Shown: piece by piece, positions 46,576 through 55,431 of the stretch
How the letters are laid out: every line of letters starts with the position of its first letter
How positions within the stretch are numbered: the first letter of the stretch is position 1
NCBI GenBank assembly: GCA_027532905.1
Contig: JAPZUA010000004.1
Span: forward strand, 308,570-372,569
Reading direction: 5' to 3'
Length of the DNA stretch: 64,000 nt
Origin: Magnetospirillum sp.
GTDB taxonomy: Bacteria > Pseudomonadota > Alphaproteobacteria > CACIAM-22H2
Notes under the pieces: generated by a model
The model's input: only the letters and a program-made list of their open reading frames with translations
Database searches by the model: none
Told to the model about the DNA's origin: nothing
Made by a program: the position numbers and the translations under genes

Positions 46576-48441
46576 TTAAGCGCGGCGGCGGCGGCCTTGC
46601 GGGGCTGCGTCTTCTTCGAAAAGTTCGGCGAGTTTTTCCATGACCGTGCCGCCGAGCTGCTCGGCATCGACGATCGTGACGGCACGTTTGTAGTAGCGCG
46701 TCACGTCGTGGCCGATGCCGATGGCCAGGAGTTCGACCGGCGAACGGTTTTCGACGTATTCGATGGCTTCGCGCAGATGGCGCTCGAGATAGTTGCCGGG
46801 ATTGACCGACAGCGTCGAATCGTCGACCGGTGCGCCGTCTGAAATCACCATCAGGATCTTGCGCTGCTCGGGACGTGCGATGAGGCGGTTATGCGCCCAC
46901 AGCAGCGCTTCGCCGTCGATATTCTCTTTGAGCAAACCTTCGCGCAGCATGAGACCGAGCGACTTGCGCGCGCGCCGCCAGGGCGCATCCGCCCCCTTGT
47001 AGACGATATGGCGCAGATCGTTGAGGCGGCCCGGATTGGCCGATTTGCCGCCCTGCAGCCAGCGCTCGCGGCTCTGGCCGCCCTTCCAGGCGCGCGTGGT
47101 GAATCCCAAGATCTCGACCTTGACCGCACAGCGCTCGAGCGTGCGCGCCAGAATGTCGGCCGACATGGCGGCAACCGTGATCGGCCGGCCGCGCATCGAG
47201 CCCGAATTGTCGATCAGCAGCGAGACGACCGTGTCGCGGAATTTTGTGTCGAGTTCGCGCTTGTAGGACAGCGAATAGGCCGGATTGGCGACGACGCGCG
47301 CAAGGCGTGCCGCATCGAGCATGCCTTCTTCGAGGTCGAACTCCCACGCACGGCTCTGGCGGGCAAGCAAGCGGCGCTGCAGCCGGTTGGCGAGCCGCGC
47401 GATAACGCCCTGCAGATGGCTCAATTGCTGGTCGAGATGGGCGCGCAGGCGCGTGAGCTCCTCGGCGTCGCAAAGAGCGTCGGCCTCGACAATCTCGTCG
47501 AACTCGGTCGTGTAGGCGCGGTACATCGGCTGGTCGGTCGAATTGCGCCCGTCCTGCGGCGGACGCGCGCGCTTGCCTGGCCGCTCGGGCCCGTCTTCGC
47601 CCATGCCGTCGCTGTCGTCGCCTTCCTGCTCCTCGCCTTCGCCCTCGCCGCCGTCTTCGCCGGCGGCTTCGCGGGTTTCGGAGCCCTGCATGGCTTCGGC
47701 CTGCGAGGTGTCGCCGCTGTCTTCGGCCTCGCCCGATTTCTGGCCGTCGTCGTCCTTTTCGCCCTCTTGGCTCTGGTCGTCGTCGGCCTCGGTCGATTGG
47801 CCTTCTTCTTCGCCAAGCTCGAGATCGGCGATGAGCTTGCGCGCGGTTTCGGCAAAGACCGCCTGGTCGTCGAGACTGCGCGCAAGATCGACGAGATCGG
47901 CACCTGTCTTGGTTTCGATCCACGGGCGCCACAGATCGACCATGCGCCTTGCGGCTTCGGGCGGTTGGCGACCGGTGAAGGCCTCGCGCGCCAGCAGCGA
48001 CAGCGCATCGACGAGCGGTGCGGACTCGCGGTCGGCGATGCGCGCATAACCCGCCTGGCGGCAGCGCTCGTCCAACGCGGCCCCCAGATTGTCGGCGACG
48101 CCCGCCATGTAGCGGGCACCGAGTGCCTCGCAGCGCGCTTGTTCGACCGCGTCGTAGATGGCGCGGCCCATCGCCCCTTGCGGCTGGCGCTTGGCATGCA
48201 CGGCGGCATTGTGGTGGCGCTGCTTGAGGGCGATCGCGTCCGCCTCGCCGCGCACGATCGCGACTTCGCCCGGCGGCAGATCGCGCGCGGGCTGCGGCAG
48301 CAGCGCTTCGGTCCCGCGCAGATTGGCGGGCTCGGCCGAGAAAGCGACGGTCAGTTCCGGCACGCCCGCGATGGCGCGCACGGCGGCTGCCGTCGCTTGG
48401 CGAAAGCGCTCGACCGGACCTTCGTTGTTGCGTTGGGCCAT
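46576..48441 (-). CDS. cobT: Cobaltochelatase subunit CobT
   Basis: This 621-residue protein is the VWA component of aerobic cobalt chelatase. The N-terminal CobT domain (about 1-220) contains [23 protein letters not shown]. The middle is a long acidic, Asp/Glu/Gly-rich stretch (about 225-310). The C-terminal VWA domain shows a MIDAS in [12 protein letters not shown] near 420 and [25 protein letters not shown]. It works with CobS and CobN to insert cobalt into hydrogenobyrinate diamide. The start at 48441 is 19 bases after the cobS stop. Confidence 0.95.
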   Translation of the reverse strand: MAQRNNEGPVERFRQATAAAVRAIAGVPELTVAFSAEPANLRGTEALLPQPARDLPPGEVAIVRGEADAIALKQRHHNAAVHAKRQPQGAMGRAIYDAVEQARCEALGARYMAGVADNLGAALDERCRQAGYARIADRESAPLVDALSLLAREAFTGRQPPEAARRMVDLWRPWIETKTGADLVDLARSLDDQAVFAETARKLIADLELGEEEGQSTEADDDQSQEGEKDDDGQKSGEAEDSGDTSQAEAMQGSETREAAGEDGGEGEGEEQEGDDSDGMGEDGPERPGKRARPPQDGRNSTDQPMYRAYTTEFDEIVEADALCDAEELTRLRAHLDQQLSHLQGVIARLANRLQRRLLARQSRAWEFDLEEGMLDAARLARVVANPAYSLSYKRELDTKFRDTVVSLLIDNSGSMRGRPITVAAMSADILARTLERCAVKVEILGFTTRAWKGGQSRERWLQGGKSANPGRLNDLRHIVYKGADAPWRRARKSLGLMLREGLLKENIDGEALLWAHNRLIARPEQRKILMVISDGAPVDDSTLSVNPGNYLERHLREAIEYVENRSPVELLAIGIGHDVTRYYKRAVTIVDAEQLGGTVMEKLAELFEEDAAPQGRRRRA

Positions 48442-48460
48442 CAGGCGACCGGCTGCAAGA

Positions 48461-49477
48461 TCAGCCGGCCTTGCGCACGGCAAGCCCCGCACCGCCCGGC
48501 AATTCGACGCCGAAGCAGCGTTGGTAGTATTCGGCCACGGTCTGGCGTTCGACCTCGTCGCACTTGTTGAGGAACGTGACCCGGAACGCGAATGCCACGT
48601 CGCCGAAGATGCGCGCATTCTCGGCCCAGGTGATGACCGTGCGCGGGCTCATCACGGTCGAAATGTCGCCGGCCATGAAGCCTGCGCGCGTGAGGTCGGC
48701 CAGCGCGACCATGGCGGCCAAGATGTCGCGGCCTTCCTTGGTGTCGTAGCCTTGCGACTTCGCGAGCACGATGCGCGTCTCTTCGTCGTGCGGCAGATAG
48801 TTGAGCGTGGTCACGATGTTCCAGCGGTCCATCTGGCCCTGGTTGATCTGCTGCGTGCCGTGATAGAGGCCGGTCGTGTCGCCGAGGCCCACCGTGTTGG
48901 CCGTCGCAAACAGACGGAACGCCGGATGCGGGCGCAGCACGCGGTTCTGGTCGAGCAGCGTGAGCTTGCCGTCGAGTTCGAGCACGCGCTGGATCACGAA
49001 CATCACGTCCGCTCGGCCGGCGTCGTATTCGTCGAACACGAGGGCCACCGGGTGCTGCAGCGCCCAGGGCAGCAGCCCTTCGCGGAATTCGGTGATCTGC
49101 TTGCCGTCGCGCACCACGATCGCGTCGCGCCCGACGAGATCGATGCGGCTGATATGGCTGTCGAGATTGATACGGATGCACGGCCAGTTGAGGCGGGCGG
49201 CGACCTGCTCGATATGCGTCGATTTGCCCGTGCCGTGATAGCCCTGCACCATCACGCGGCGGTTGAAGGCGAAGCCCGCCAGGATTGCAAGCGTGGTTTC
49301 CTTGTCGAAACGGTAATTGTCGTCGCGGTCCGGCACATGGTCGGTGGGGGCGGTCGAAAACGCCGGCACTTCGAGATCCGAATCAATGCCGAAGACCTCC
49401 CGGACTTTGACCTTGATGTCGGGCACGCGGGTGTGGAGGTCGGCATGCAGCGGGGCAGACGCGATCGCAGGGGACAT
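48461..49477 (-). CDS. cobS: Cobaltochelatase subunit CobS
   Basis: This 338-residue AAA+ ATPase has Walker A in [14 protein letters not shown] near residue 68, Walker B in [13 protein letters not shown] near 132, sensor-1 ATAN in [13 protein letters not shown], and a Cys/Pro-rich C terminus. It forms a motor ring with CobT. The start at 49477 ([21 protein letters not shown]) fits the family; a frame to 50209 runs through the J-domain gene. It lies downstream of the J-domain gene and upstream of cobT, a conserved order in alphaproteobacteria. Confidence 0.95.
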   Translation of the reverse strand: MSPAIASAPLHADLHTRVPDIKVKVREVFGIDSDLEVPAFSTAPTDHVPDRDDNYRFDKETTLAILAGFAFNRRVMVQGYHGTGKSTHIEQVAARLNWPCIRINLDSHISRIDLVGRDAIVVRDGKQITEFREGLLPWALQHPVALVFDEYDAGRADVMFVIQRVLELDGKLTLLDQNRVLRPHPAFRLFATANTVGLGDTTGLYHGTQQINQGQMDRWNIVTTLNYLPHDEETRIVLAKSQGYDTKEGRDILAAMVALADLTRAGFMAGDISTVMSPRTVITWAENARIFGDVAFAFRVTFLNKCDEVERQTVAEYYQRCFGVELPGGAGLAVRKAG

Positions 49478-49560
49478 GTGGTTGGCAACTCCGGACAGGA
49501 CGAAGGCGGACGGGGCGAATTCGGACGAGGCGCGTAGCAAGATAGGGCGGCCTGCTTGGG

Positions 49561-50178
49561 TTACGAGCGGGCCGTCTGTTTTGCGATCTGCGCCTTCAGG
49601 ACGGTGTAGGCCTGATTGATGGATTTTAGACGTTCTTCCGCCGCCTTGTCGCCCCCGTTTGCGTCCGGGTGATGGCGTTTGACGAGCGACTTGTATCGAG
49701 ACTTTATCTGGTCGAACGTGGCATCCCAATCGAGCTCGAGCAGCGAAAGCGCCTCCTCGACAGGGCCAACCGGGCGCTGTTTGCGGGGTTCCGGCTTCGC
49801 ATGCGCCTCGAATCCCGGGATTTCGCCGTCGGCAAACCAGCGCCGCATCGCCTCTTCGAGCGCTTCGGTGCGCCCGAGCGGTGCCCGGGCACGTTTGCCG
49901 ACCCCCATCGGCCAAGTCGGGCGGCGGCCGATCACGTCGGCCCGGCGCTCGCGCTCCAACGTGTCGGCATCGACCCCTTTGTAGAAGTCCCAGGAGGCAT
50001 TGTATTCGCGCACATGGGCAAGGCAGAACCAATAGAAATCGTTGAGCTTTTTGCGATCCTTGGGGGCCCGATAAGCGCCCTGTTCGGCACAGCCCGGATG
50101 GTCGCAGACACGCGGCGCCGATCGTGGATCGGTCTGAGGCCTGTCGTAGGGGCGGGTGCGCGCGCGTGCCATAACCAT
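49561..50178 (-). CDS. J-domain protein with N-terminal Cys/His segment
   Basis: This 205-residue DnaJ-like co-chaperone has its J domain at the C terminus (residues about 138-202) with HHPDANGG, the HPD tripeptide that stimulates Hsp70. The N-terminal part has [16 protein letters not shown] and then [13 protein letters not shown], a possible zinc site (C-x4-C, C-x2-H). Proteins of this shape lie next to cobS in many alphaproteobacteria, as here, 83 bases upstream of it. MVMARARTR at 50178 is chosen; MAR two codons later is also possible. Confidence 0.88.
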   Translation of the reverse strand: MVMARARTRPYDRPQTDPRSAPRVCDHPGCAEQGAYRAPKDRKKLNDFYWFCLAHVREYNASWDFYKGVDADTLERERRADVIGRRPTWPMGVGKRARAPLGRTEALEEAMRRWFADGEIPGFEAHAKPEPRKQRPVGPVEEALSLLELDWDATFDQIKSRYKSLVKRHHPDANGGDKAAEERLKSINQAYTVLKAQIAKQTARS

Positions 50179-50357
50179 GGAGTATGGCCGACGATGTGCG
50201 GTTCAACAAGAACAGGGCGGCAAAATTCAGCTCGAAAGCGCAATCCCAAGCAAGTTCGACAATATTTCAATAAAACCTCGGCATCTCTGGCCATTTTGGC
50301 TTTTTGGCCCTACAATCATATTTCTTCGAGACGGCGATTTTTGGGGCGGCAACGAAA

Positions 50358-50744
50358 ATGGCAAGCGAGTATCGCTTGATTTTCTTCGATCAGAACGAAC
50401 TGTGCCGCGCCTTGATCGAATACAACAGGCAGCGTCGCACGCCGTTTCCGCCAGGCAATTTGCGCAAGGTGGTGATCGGGCGCAGCGCGCTCACCGTCAC
50501 GATCCAGGTGGATCCCGACAAGGGCGGGGAAACCGAGATGGTCACGTTCGACACGCCCTCGATCGCCGCCGCTTTGATCATTTTCTGCAAAGACCGCAAG
50601 ATTCCGCTGCCGGCCAAATCGTCCAAGGAAATGCGCGTGGTGGCTGACCGGCTGTGCATGCTGATCCGCACCAAGGGCACGCCTGCCGAAGCCGCCATTG
50701 CGGTCGAATACACCGGCAAAATCGTCGCGACGGCTGCGGCTTAA
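50358..50744 (+). CDS. Conserved-looking hypothetical protein of 128 residues
   Basis: This 128-residue protein starts MASEYRLIFFDQNELCRAL and ends EYTGKIVATAAA. It is soluble, with a possible alpha/beta fold and a Lys/Arg-rich middle, and has no signal peptide or known motif. I do not recognise a family. The divergent J-domain gene shares its upstream region. A terminator lies 137 bases after the stop. Codon use is typical of the neighbours, so it looks native and not transferred. Confidence 0.7.
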   Translation: MASEYRLIFFDQNELCRALIEYNRQRRTPFPPGNLRKVVIGRSALTVTIQVDPDKGGETEMVTFDTPSIAAALIIFCKDRKIPLPAKSSKEMRVVADRLCMLIRTKGTPAEAAIAVEYTGKIVATAAA

Positions 50745-50880
50745 GCGGCGATTTTCTTCGCGGGAGCGGAATTCCGCTGCCAGCGGAAACAACCCTATTG
50801 CGAAATTCTGAAAGAATACGCTCTGAAGCGGCGCCAACCGACGCGCGACGCCTCCCCCATGCACCATCGACACAGTGCCC

Positions 50881-50908
50881 AAAAACGGGGCCTTCGGGCC
50901 TCGTTTTT
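50881..50908 (+). terminator. Rho-independent terminator, likely bidirectional
   Basis: AAAAACGGGGCC (50881-50892) pairs with GGCCTCGTTTTT (50897-50908) around a TTCG tetraloop with one G-T wobble. It isolates the downstream pair of genes from the preceding ones. Confidence 0.85.
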
Positions 50909-50939
50909 CGGCCTGCGGCTGCGTTTAAATAAATTATCC

Positions 50940-50967
50940 TTGTAAGGTTAAATTTTCTGTATATATT
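50940..50967 (+). promoter_or_regulatory. Candidate sigma-70 promoter of the toxin-like pair
   Basis: TTGTAA (50940-50945) and TATATT (50962-50967) are separated by 16 bases within an AT-rich block. The ATG at 51059 has GGAG seven bases upstream, leaving a leader of about 85 nucleotides. The match to consensus is fair. Confidence 0.5.
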
Positions 50968-51058
50968 ATGTTCTCAAGTTAACTCACTCTCCATACCGGA
51001 AAGCACCCTTCAACCGGCCCGGCTTTAAGGCCCGGCGCCGAAACGCCGGAGCCTTGCC

Positions 51059-52690
51059 ATGTACGCCCCAGAGACCAAACGCCGCGAGGACGAAGAAACT
51101 GCCGACAGCTGGTTCGATCTTGCCGACACCGTCGGCCTCGGCCGCATGAACGGCCGAAGAGATGTGTTCAAGGTCGAAAGCATTCTGGCCGACGCGGGCG
51201 ATCTCGATTTCGCCGGCACCAACGGCCCGAGCGGCTATGGGCAATACACGCTCGACGATGGCGTGCGCAAATTTCAGAAGCGAAACGGTCTCAAGGTCGA
51301 TGGTTGGCTGCGACCCGACGGCCCCACCGTCACCAAGATGCGCGAACAATTCGGCGACCGCTTTGCGGGCTTTCCAGCCCCCACGCAAGAGCAGATCGAG
51401 CAGCATCATGCGTTGGGCCAGGACGGTTTGCTCGTGGCGCGTCCGCCGCGCATCGAACTCAAAAAGCCGAAAAACTATCCGCCTGTGGACCCCGCGACGC
51501 ATGGCTCGAATACATCGTGGGTCGAGTTCCTGACACGCAGCCGCACGAACTTCGACGGCGCGCCAGAGATGCTTGCGACCTACATCAAGAATTTCGGCGC
51601 GCGCGGCGTGTTGCAGGCACGCGACTTCGTCGAGCAGTGGGATGCGGCCAAACCCGGCGAAGGGCCGGACGTGGTGGCGGCCGTCCTTCGCCATCTCGAC
51701 AATTCGGTCGATCGGCGCGCGTTTGTCGGCGGCGATCTGCCGCAGAGTGCGCCCATCGGCACGCTGCGCCCCGAGGCGTTGCAAGCGCTCGCGCGCGCAG
51801 GCGATGCGGCACAGCCGGACGAAGGCGGGCGCGGTTCTAACATCCAACTGGCGGCGGCCGGGCGAACGATCATCCAGGGGGCGTTGCCCGAACTTGGCGC
51901 AATCGTCGGCGGCGCACTCGCAAAGAGGGAGATCGACGAAACACTGAAGCCCGGCCAAGCGCCGTCGAGCCCGCCGCCGTCCGTATCGCCGAGTGGCACG
52001 TCTGATCCGCTGCCCGGTCGCCCGCCCGCCCCGCCGTCCGAAAAGCTGCAGGGCACCACGCCTGCACCGCCGATCCAAGCGCTGCCGGGCTTCCCGGACT
52101 TGACCGACGCAGACCGCGAGATGCTCAAAACCATCCCGCAAGCGCCGGACGACGTGCGCGCCGAGATCAACGATCTCATCACGAATGTCGTCTTCAATAT
52201 CGAATATGACGACCGCCGTATCGACAATCGCGGCAAAGATTCGACTGTAGATGGCACAAATATCGCAGCAAAAGAGTTCAGCGAGGCCTTGAAAGCTTCT
52301 CGTGTCGCCGATATCTACAAACATCTCGGCGGTGCGTCTATAGATGGAAAGCGTGAAGCTTACTTGCCGGAAAAAGAAATCGAGACACCGGACGGCGCCC
52401 GCCGCCCGGACATAACGATGGGCGTTGAAGACGACAAAGTCGGCAAGTATCCAAAAGGCCATATCAACACCGCCTCGACCCGCGCCGACGGCACCTTGAC
52501 CAGCCGCGAACAGCGCGCGATAGAGGCAATCCAGAATGCGGTTCGAGACAGGGGCCTTGCCGAGGCGATTCCCAAGCTCGAGGAAGGTGGAGATCGGGCG
52601 GAATATGCCAAAATTGCCCGCGCCGCTTCCGACAGAATCGTCCGAACGATCGAAAAAATTGTGCTCGATTCCGGGCATACGCCAAATTGA
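51059..52690 (+). CDS. Peptidoglycan-binding protein with variable C-terminal domain, candidate polymorphic toxin
   Basis: This 543-residue protein has a PG_binding_1-like domain at about 34-95 (TLDDGVRKFQKRNGLKVDG), an unrecognised middle region (100-295), a Pro/Ser-rich linker (300-345), and a C-terminal domain (346-543) that contains PDGARRPDITMG near 444-455 and HINTASTRADGTLTSREQRA near 468-487. This order (cell-wall-binding head, linker, C-terminal effector) is that of alphaproteobacterial polymorphic toxins. There is no signal peptide. The G-x-R-R-P-D-I element recalls nuclease-type toxins, but I cannot assign a catalytic site. The next gene starts nine bases on and may be its immunity partner. 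Confidence 0.72.
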   Translation: MYAPETKRREDEETADSWFDLADTVGLGRMNGRRDVFKVESILADAGDLDFAGTNGPSGYGQYTLDDGVRKFQKRNGLKVDGWLRPDGPTVTKMREQFGDRFAGFPAPTQEQIEQHHALGQDGLLVARPPRIELKKPKNYPPVDPATHGSNTSWVEFLTRSRTNFDGAPEMLATYIKNFGARGVLQARDFVEQWDAAKPGEGPDVVAAVLRHLDNSVDRRAFVGGDLPQSAPIGTLRPEALQALARAGDAAQPDEGGRGSNIQLAAAGRTIIQGALPELGAIVGGALAKREIDETLKPGQAPSSPPPSVSPSGTSDPLPGRPPAPPSEKLQGTTPAPPIQALPGFPDLTDADREMLKTIPQAPDDVRAEINDLITNVVFNIEYDDRRIDNRGKDSTVDGTNIAAKEFSEALKASRVADIYKHLGGASIDGKREAYLPEKEIETPDGARRPDITMGVEDDKVGKYPKGHINTASTRADGTLTSREQRAIEAIQNAVRDRGLAEAIPKLEEGGDRAEYAKIARAASDRIVRTIEKIVLDSGHTPN

Positions 52691-52699
52691 GGCTGTGTC

Positions 52700-53494
52700 A
52701 TGGACCTGAAAAAACTGATGTGGGAAGGGCCTGCGCCGATCGTCCCGCCGAATATGGGGCACCATGTAAATTTTGCATGGTGCACCGAGGATTGGCGACG
52801 TTTCGAGCTTTCGGTGCGTGCCGCTTATCCGAATGTTTTTTTCTACGAAGGCCTCAAAAACTCCGAAGAATCGGGCGAAGCCGAGCCGCCATTGACGCGC
52901 ATCGAGCGGTTGGATCGCTCGCGCCCGGGGCGAACCATCCGAATGCTGTTCCCGGATCCGACTTGGGAGCCGAAATGGATTCGACGGGCGGGCGGTTCCG
53001 GCAATCTGTATTGGACCTTCGACCAATACTGGTCGCCTCGAATCTGGATGGGATCGCCGACGGCGGAATCTTACGAGGATCGCTGGTGGCCGCGCGACGG
53101 CAATCCCCCTGTCGTGGCTTGGCCAAGTCAGAGCATTCAAAGCTCCTACCGACGGCAGTTCGAACATGAGGCGAAGTGCCAAGCCAAGATATTGAATCTC
53201 GCCCGCAAGATCGGCCGTCGCATGGTCAAAGTTCGATGGGAGTCGCTTGCGGACTATCGCGCGGGGATCGGGCGCGTCGATCGGTTTTTCCGGAGCAGCG
53301 AGGCCCACTACGTTTCCGACGGGGTGATCGACTGGTACCGTCAGGACCGCAAACGAGCGCTCTTTTTGAACGTTCTGCCGCAGCTCGGCATGGCTTTCTC
53401 GCGCATGCCCCCCGAAGACGTGCCAGAGCATTTTTGGGGCGACGTCAAGAAACCCAAATGGGTGCTCGACGCCATCGAGAAATACCGGCGGTAA
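52700..53494 (+). CDS. Unassigned 264-residue protein, candidate immunity partner
   Basis: This 264-residue soluble protein begins MDLKKLMWEGPAPIVPPNMG. It is unusually rich in Trp, Tyr and Arg (for example WRRF, PTWEPKWIRR, YWSPRIWMGS, RWWPRD), and has no signal peptide or membrane helix. I do not recognise a family. It begins nine bases after the previous stop and is its only co-directional neighbour, which suits an immunity or chaperone partner. Base composition is somewhat lower in GC than in nearby genes. It converges with the MaoC-like gene at a nine-base gap. Confidence 0.7.
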   Translation: MDLKKLMWEGPAPIVPPNMGHHVNFAWCTEDWRRFELSVRAAYPNVFFYEGLKNSEESGEAEPPLTRIERLDRSRPGRTIRMLFPDPTWEPKWIRRAGGSGNLYWTFDQYWSPRIWMGSPTAESYEDRWWPRDGNPPVVAWPSQSIQSSYRRQFEHEAKCQAKILNLARKIGRRMVKVRWESLADYRAGIGRVDRFFRSSEAHYVSDGVIDWYRQDRKRALFLNVLPQLGMAFSRMPPEDVPEHFWGDVKKPKWVLDAIEKYRR

Positions 53495-53503
53495 GGCGGG
53501 GCT

Positions 53504-54304
53504 TCAGGCGGCGAAATCCGCCTGTGCCTGCTGGATCAGGCGGCCGCCGGACGCGCGTACCCAGAAATTTCCGTCGGTCTTGCCGCATAGGGCAAAATCT
53601 TCGCCGTCGAACAATGGGGCGGCCCCGCGGAATACAAAGCGCTTGAGCTTGGCGCCGCTCGCGCGCTCGGCAAAGCCCTGCAGCAAGGTTGCCAGCAACG
53701 GCCCGTGCACGATGAGGCCTGGATAGGCTTCGACTTGCGTTGCGTAAGCACGGTCGTAATGGATGCGATGGCCGTTGAAGGTGACGGCCGAATAGCGGAA
53801 CAGGAGTACGGCATCGGCGCGCATGTCCTGCGCCCAGTCTTCGTCGATGGGAGCGGGTACCGCAGCCGCCGGCGGGCCGATATCGCGATAGACGATGTCG
53901 TGCGTCTCTTCGAGGCATAGCGTGCCGTCCACATCGATCGCATGATCGACTGCGACGAACACGAGATCGCCGGTGCGCCCGCGTTTGCGCACCACGCTGC
54001 GGATCGTGGAGCGGCGCGTGGCCGCGGCACCGACCGGGATGGATGCGTGAAAGCGCAGATCCCCGCCCGCCCACATGCGCCGCTGCAGCGAAATCGGCGG
54101 CAGAAAACCGCCGCGCGCTGGGTGCCCGTCGGGCCCCAATGTCGAAGCCTTGGCGGCCCCATTGAAAAACGCCCAATGCCAGCCCGGCGGCAGAATATCG
54201 GCGGGCGCATCGCGGTCGAGACAGGCGGCAAGTTCGGCCACGCGCGTCGCGTCGATCTGCGCTTCGCGCGTCTCCGTGCGGCCGATCCAATCCGTCTCGT
54301 TCAT
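53504..54304 (-). CDS. MaoC/HTD2-like hydratase (mesaconyl-C4-CoA hydratase-like)
   Basis: This 266-residue double-hotdog protein has the N-terminal MaoC-like half and a C-terminal half with AVTFNGHRIHYDRAYA near residue 190, the catalytic Asp/His motif of HTD2-type hydratases, followed by EAYPGLIVHGPLLATLL. Relatives hydrate mesaconyl-C4-CoA, itaconyl-CoA or beta-hydroxyacyl thioesters. It is the last gene of the ten-gene operon, and its start overlaps the CoA-transferase stop as ATGA. The exact acyl-CoA is inferred from neighbours and uncertain. Confidence 0.82.
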   Translation of the reverse strand: MNETDWIGRTETREAQIDATRVAELAACLDRDAPADILPPGWHWAFFNGAAKASTLGPDGHPARGGFLPPISLQRRMWAGGDLRFHASIPVGAAATRRSTIRSVVRKRGRTGDLVFVAVDHAIDVDGTLCLEETHDIVYRDIGPPAAAVPAPIDEDWAQDMRADAVLLFRYSAVTFNGHRIHYDRAYATQVEAYPGLIVHGPLLATLLQGFAERASGAKLKRFVFRGAAPLFDGEDFALCGKTDGNFWVRASGGRLIQQAQADFAA

Positions 54305-55431
54305 GCGAACTCCGCGCGCAAGGCGGCGTTGTGCTGGCCCAAGGCGGGGACGGCGCGCAACTTCCGATCGCGCACGCCGTCCACGATCGGCGGCGGGGCC
54401 GGGAGTGCGACGGGCCCCGCCGGCGTTTCGACGGCCACGCGCCGCAATTGCGGATGAGCCGAGAAGTGCTCGACGTCGTTGACCTCGCCGAACGCGATCT
54501 TGGCACGGTCGAGCAAAACGACGAGCTCGGCGCGCGTGTGTTTGGCGAAAAACGCGGCGATGTGGGCGTCGAGTGCTTCGCGATTCGTCACGCGCAGAAT
54601 GTTCGTAGCAAACTGCGGCAGCGAGGTTTCGCCGAGTACGCCCGCGCAGAAATCGCGCCATTCGCGATCGTTTTGGATCGAGATCAGAATCGCCGCCCCG
54701 TCCGACGTGGCAAATGCGCTGTAGGGGGCGACGGACGGATGTTTGAGCCCCACACGCGTGGGCGCTTTGCCGGCATAGTCGAAATGCAGCAATGGCACTG
54801 CCATCCAATCGGCCATGCCGTCGAACAGCGACACTTCGATCGTGGCCCCCTCGCCCGTGCGGCCGCGCCGGATCAAGGCTTCGAGAACCGCTTGGTGCGC
54901 GTACATGCCGGCCGCAATGTCGCAAACCGACACGCCGACGCGTGCGGGCGCATCCGCGCTGCCGGTAATCGAGGCCAAACCCGTTTCGGCCTGCACCAGC
55001 ATGTCGTAGCTCTTGCGCTGCGCATACGGCCCGTCGGCCCCGTAACCGGAGACATCGACGCAGATGAGCTTGGGATAAAGTTTGCGCAACTCGGCACTGC
55101 CGAAGCCGGCGCGTGCGGCGGCTCCCGGCATCAGGTTCTGCACGAACACGTCGGCCTTGGCCAACATGCGATGCAGCAGCGCCGCATCATCCGCGTTTTT
55201 GATGTCGGCGACCAGCGACTCCTTACCGCGATTGAGCCACACGAAATAGCTCGCCTGGCCCTTGACGGCCGCATCGTAGGCGCGCGCGAAGTCGCCTTCG
55301 GGCCGCTCGATCTTGACCACGCGCGCGCCCGCATCCGCCAAGCGCGACGTGCAATAGGGGGCCGCCACCGCCTGCTCGAGTGCTAGTACAAAAATTCCGT
55401 CGAGAGCGCCGTCTGATTTAGGCGTGGGCAT
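54301..55431 (-). CDS. Family III CoA-transferase (CaiB/BaiF type)
   Basis: This 376-residue enzyme has the CaiB landmarks LALEQAVAAPYCTSRLADAGARVVKIERPEGD near the start, then ICVDVSGYGADGPYAQ, the catalytic Asp in SYDMLVQAETGL near residue 150, and EVSLFDGMADWM. Family III enzymes move CoA between carboxylic acids, and homologues act on mesaconate, citramalate, itaconate or oxalate. The start at 55431 shares one base with the acyl-CoA dehydrogenase stop (TGATG). The acid pair is not predictable here. Confidence 0.9.
   Translation of the reverse strand: MPTPKSDGALDGIFVLALEQAVAAPYCTSRLADAGARVVKIERPEGDFARAYDAAVKGQASYFVWLNRGKESLVADIKNADDAALLHRMLAKADVFVQNLMPGAAARAGFGSAELRKLYPKLICVDVSGYGADGPYAQRKSYDMLVQAETGLASITGSADAPARVGVSVCDIAAGMYAHQAVLEALIRRGRTGEGATIEVSLFDGMADWMAVPLLHFDYAGKAPTRVGLKHPSVAPYSAFATSDGAAILISIQNDREWRDFCAGVLGETSLPQFATNILRVTNREALDAHIAAFFAKHTRAELVVLLDRAKIAFGEVNDVEHFSAHPQLRRVAVETPAGPVALPAPPPIVDGVRDRKLRAVPALGQHNAALRAEFA

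Larger units (their letters stand above)
50745..51058. other. Intergenic region with terminator and AT-rich promoter
   Basis: 314 bases between the 128-residue protein and the peptidoglycan-binding protein. The left part is GC-rich without a frame; the hairpin terminator is at 50881-50908. From about 50925 to 50990 the sequence is strikingly AT-rich, which is unusual in this window. No RNA gene is seen. Confidence 0.6.

Noticed and set aside
43364-46579. 1071-codon open frame on the plus strand opposite three hydrolase genes
   Set aside because: Translation is rich in His, Arg, Gly and Ala with no motif. The opposite strand encodes three complete, motif-bearing proteins with signal peptides. 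Such frames are common in GC-rich DNA.
49478-49560. Cobalamin riboswitch before cobS
   Set aside because: The gap is too short and lacks the B12-box consensus.
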